From Agrobacterium cucumeris (GTDB taxonomy: Bacteria > Pseudomonadota > Alphaproteobacteria > Rhizobiales > Rhizobiaceae), in NCBI RefSeq assembly GCF_030036535.1, contig NZ_CP080387.1:1488001-1552000 (forward strand): DNA of 64,000 nucleotides, read 5' to 3'. This document shows, one piece after another, positions 62,031 to 64,000 of the stretch. Each line of letters opens with the position of its first letter. Within the stretch, counting starts at the first letter, position 1. The notes below the pieces were generated by a model. It did not search any database, was not told the DNA's origin, and worked only from the letters and a program-made list of their open reading frames with translations. Both the position numbers and the translations under genes were made by a program.

Positions 62031-62716
62031 TGCGCCCCACCTACATCGCGCGTAACGGCCATCTCGTCTTTGACGCGGTGGCCGTTCCTGAAAATACGGT
62101 CATCCATGGCGACTGCATTCCCGTCATGGCGGGACTGCCCGCCGAGAGCGTGGATTTTGTTCTGACCGATCCGCCGTACATCTGTAACTACCGTGACCGG
62201 CAGGGCCGCACCATTGCCAACGACACCAACGGTGACTGGCTGGAGCCAGCCTTCCGCGAGATCTACCGCCTCATGAAACCCGACACGCTCTGCATCAGCT
62301 TCTACGGCTGGACCGCGACCGAAGCGTTCCTGGCGGCATGGGCCTCGGCCGGGTTCCGGCGTGTCGGGCACATCGTGTTCTGCAAGGATTACGCGTCCCG
62401 CAAGGGCCTGTTCGAGGCGCGGCATGAATGCGCCTACGTGCTGGCCAAAGGCCGCCCGCAGTTGCCGACTACACCGCTATCGGACGTGTCAGGCTGGGTT
62501 TACACCGGCAACAAGCTGCACCCGACCCAGAAACCGGTCGAGGTGTTGGAACCATTGATCCGCACCTACTGTCCGCAAGGCGGGCTGGTGCTGGACCCAT
62601 TCTGCGGATCTGGGTCTACGCTCGTCGCGGCTGAAACTTGCGGACGGCGCTATATCGGCATTGAACTTGACCGTGACCATACCGAGGTTGCACACAAACG
62701 CCTGTTTCCTCGATGA
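62030..62716 (+). CDS. DNA methyltransferase, beta-class amino-MTase (orphan)
   Basis: 228 residues. Motif IV DPPY is at residues 47-50 (FVLTDPPYICNYRD), and motif I-like LDPFCGSGSTLVAAE comes near the C-terminus, so the order IV then I marks the beta class, producing N6-adenine or N4-cytosine methylation. RRYIGIELDRDHTEVA follows. There is no restriction endonuclease partner in view, so it is an orphan, perhaps protecting the element or regulating it. It overlaps the preceding small gene by one base. Confidence 0.92.
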   Translation: MRPTYIARNGHLVFDAVAVPENTVIHGDCIPVMAGLPAESVDFVLTDPPYICNYRDRQGRTIANDTNGDWLEPAFREIYRLMKPDTLCISFYGWTATEAFLAAWASAGFRRVGHIVFCKDYASRKGLFEARHECAYVLAKGRPQLPTTPLSDVSGWVYTGNKLHPTQKPVEVLEPLIRTYCPQGGLVLDPFCGSGSTLVAAETCGRRYIGIELDRDHTEVAHKRLFPR

Positions 62717-62923
62717 AACCGGTTCTTGCCTGCCAAATCGATGCTATCCCTGCCGCCCCAAAAATCGAAACTCAAAACATCAGACCGATGTACTTTTGTG
62801 GACTAGATCGCCGCATGGCTTGCAGGATAATCTCAGCAATTCACCCTATAGACGGTTGCGGAAATGCAATATAGATGACTGAAAAGATTGTGAAGATTTA
62901 GCTAAACGCCACGAGCTTCTTGA

Positions 62924-63748
62924 ATGTCAGAAACAGACACCGATTCAGAACAAAACAATGCAACCGATGTCGCTGATCGTCTTTGCAGACTTATGCGGCG
63001 TATTGAAATTACCGCAGGTGAATTGCGTTTCAATCAGCCGCATAGTCCAACTCAAAAATTTACCGGCCTTCAATGTCCGCTTTATCAAGTGTTCGAACCA
63101 ATCGCCACGGAGCTCGAATTCGAAAACTATGCCGAATTACGAGACAATTTCGTCGCTCTTTGCAACCGCGTTATCCGTGACGTCAGCAGCCTCACCCTCA
63201 AACGGCCAGAAACCCAACAGCGTTGGATTCAAGCCGCGAAAATGGCGAATGGTGTCTTCGACGCACGCAATTTCGGCATCGATACGGGCAGTGTGTTTCA
63301 GAAGCATTTCTCACAGGATGTCTATCAGCGACTTGAGGACGCTTCAGAGCGCTTGCAGATAACCGAACGACAGGAAGCAACCGTTGATGAACTCGGCGAA
63401 GCTCTCAACGCCGCCCGCAATACGCTGAATGCCTATGAGCAACACGGGAAAATTCCCGCAGAGATAGGAAGAATTCTGAAGCACTACCTTCAGCAGATTG
63501 AAAGTGCCTATCAGCACTACGACGACTTTGGCGAGGAGATATTCTGGGCAACCTACAAGGAACTCTTTGCCACATTTCTTCAAGTTCACAATGTCATTGT
63601 GCCCAGCACACCGAACGACGCCATTAAAACCGCCCTCAATACCATGGGGGAAAAGATGAAGTATGGGCTTCACGCTCTCGCAGTATCTGCGGATGCCGCC
63701 ACGATCGCAGCCACGGGGCTCGCCGTCTTGCAGCTCGCCAAGGTTTGA
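62924..63748 (+). CDS. Hypothetical protein, 274 aa
   Basis: Not recognised. Mostly helical, with heptad-like Glu/Gln/Arg stretches (ERLQITERQEATVDELGEAL) and a C-terminal hydrophobic helix (ALAVSADAATIAATGLAVLQ) that could cross or touch a membrane. The N-terminal first 20 residues are acidic. The ribosome site of ATG 62924 is weak. AT-richer than the methylase, so perhaps another cargo gene. A regulator gene starts 40 bp later on the same strand. Confidence 0.6.
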   Translation: MSETDTDSEQNNATDVADRLCRLMRRIEITAGELRFNQPHSPTQKFTGLQCPLYQVFEPIATELEFENYAELRDNFVALCNRVIRDVSSLTLKRPETQQRWIQAAKMANGVFDARNFGIDTGSVFQKHFSQDVYQRLEDASERLQITERQEATVDELGEALNAARNTLNAYEQHGKIPAEIGRILKHYLQQIESAYQHYDDFGEEIFWATYKELFATFLQVHNVIVPSTPNDAIKTALNTMGEKMKYGLHALAVSADAATIAATGLAVLQLAKV

Positions 63749-63788
63749 TCCATACCGACCTTGACAACATTTTCGTTGAGGGGAGCTA

Positions 63789-64000
63789 ATGTCAGAGACC
63801 AATAGGAAACAGCCGAACCTAATCGACGTCCATGTCGGAAGCCGTATCAGGCTGCGCCGAAACATCATGGGCATGAGCCAGGAACGGCTCGGCGATAGCC
63901 TAGGCATCAGCTTCCAGCAAATCCAGAAATACGAACGCGGTACCAATCGCGTCGGAGCCAGTCGACTTCAGAACATTGCGGACATCCTGAATGTCAACGT
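63789..64000 (+). CDS. XRE/Cro-C1-type transcriptional regulator, 5' part
   Basis: The ATG at 63789 has GAGGGGAG upstream; the frame is open to the window edge, leaving about 70 residues. A helix-turn-helix is visible: IRLRRNIMGMSQERLGDSLG then ISFQQIQKYERGTNRVGASR. The ISFQQIQKYERG and NRVGASRL pattern is the common alphaproteobacterial Cro/C1 family. It may control the element's transfer genes, which would lie to the right. C-terminus not seen. Confidence 0.93.
   Translation, partial: MSETNRKQPNLIDVHVGSRIRLRRNIMGMSQERLGDSLGISFQQIQKYERGTNRVGASRLQNIADILNVN

Larger units (their letters stand above)
49192..64000 (+). mobile_element. Integrative mobilizable/conjugative element inserted at tRNA-Lys, left part
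   Basis: The element begins at the tRNA-Lys 3' end and runs off the window. Evidence is an integrase 86 bp from the tRNA, a MobQ relaxase with an oriT-like site, a T4SS coupling protein, a second recombinase, an orphan methylase and cargo of lower GC content than the core. No type IV secretion channel genes and no second copy of the tRNA 3' end were found, so the right boundary lies beyond 64,000 and the true size is unknown. The exact left boundary inside the tRNA is inferred. Confidence 0.85.

Overview
The window looks like an alphaproteobacterial chromosome, most probably Rhizobiaceae of the Agrobacterium type. Supporting genes are phosphatidylcholine synthase, a BTLCP transglutaminase-like protein, an IalB-family protein, DUF1127, DUF1489 and DUF502 proteins, a sigma-54-type promoter ahead of glnB-glnA, GC-rich codon use and dispersed palindromic intergenic repeats. 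Species was not determined.

Bases 1 to about 49,150 are ordinary core genome. The left part holds the end of a patatin-like lipase, CBS, rhomboid, PAS and PilZ proteins, a periplasmic transglutaminase-like protein and L-serine dehydratase, plus a 33-residue membrane protein that is easily overlooked. Next come small envelope proteins, a one-carbon pair (formyltransferase and MetF-like reductase), a LysR regulator divergent from a DUF1127 gene, a GlxA-type AraC regulator and the NAD(P)HX repair enzyme. glnB-glnA, transporters, hspQ, an IalB protein, a family 5 solute-binding protein, a DsbA-like protein and an SDR/AraC pair follow. DNA maintenance (sdhE-mfd, divergent recG), a ParE/ParD-type toxin-antitoxin pair, and glmU-glmS with a GNAT acetyltransferase and a DUF502 membrane protein come next. 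A GntR-linked BMP-type nucleoside ABC transporter, pcs, a UbiH-type hydroxylase, an AEC carrier and ccdA close the core part.

At 49,151 a tRNA-Lys(TTT) gene is followed 86 bp later by a tyrosine integrase, and from there to the window end the DNA is an integrative mobile element whose right end lies outside. Its backbone is integrase, a candidate oriT with an RSF1010-like layout, a MobQ relaxase, an M48 protease overlapping a VirD4/TraG-type coupling protein, a second tyrosine recombinase, an orphan beta-class DNA methylase and a Cro/C1-type regulator. No type IV secretion channel genes are visible, so what is seen fits a mobilizable element or one end of a larger conjugative one.

Two cargo modules sit in this backbone. 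One, between relaxase and coupling protein, is a reverse transcriptase of the Abi/unknown-group (DRT-like) kind overlapping a PD-(D/E)XK nuclease-like gene, next to an AT-rich FRG-domain gene. The other, between the coupling protein and the second recombinase, is a small unknown protein followed by a nucleoside phosphorylase-family protein. Both look like anti-phage or conflict modules. The reverse transcriptase plus nuclease pair is the best candidate for an undescribed system here.
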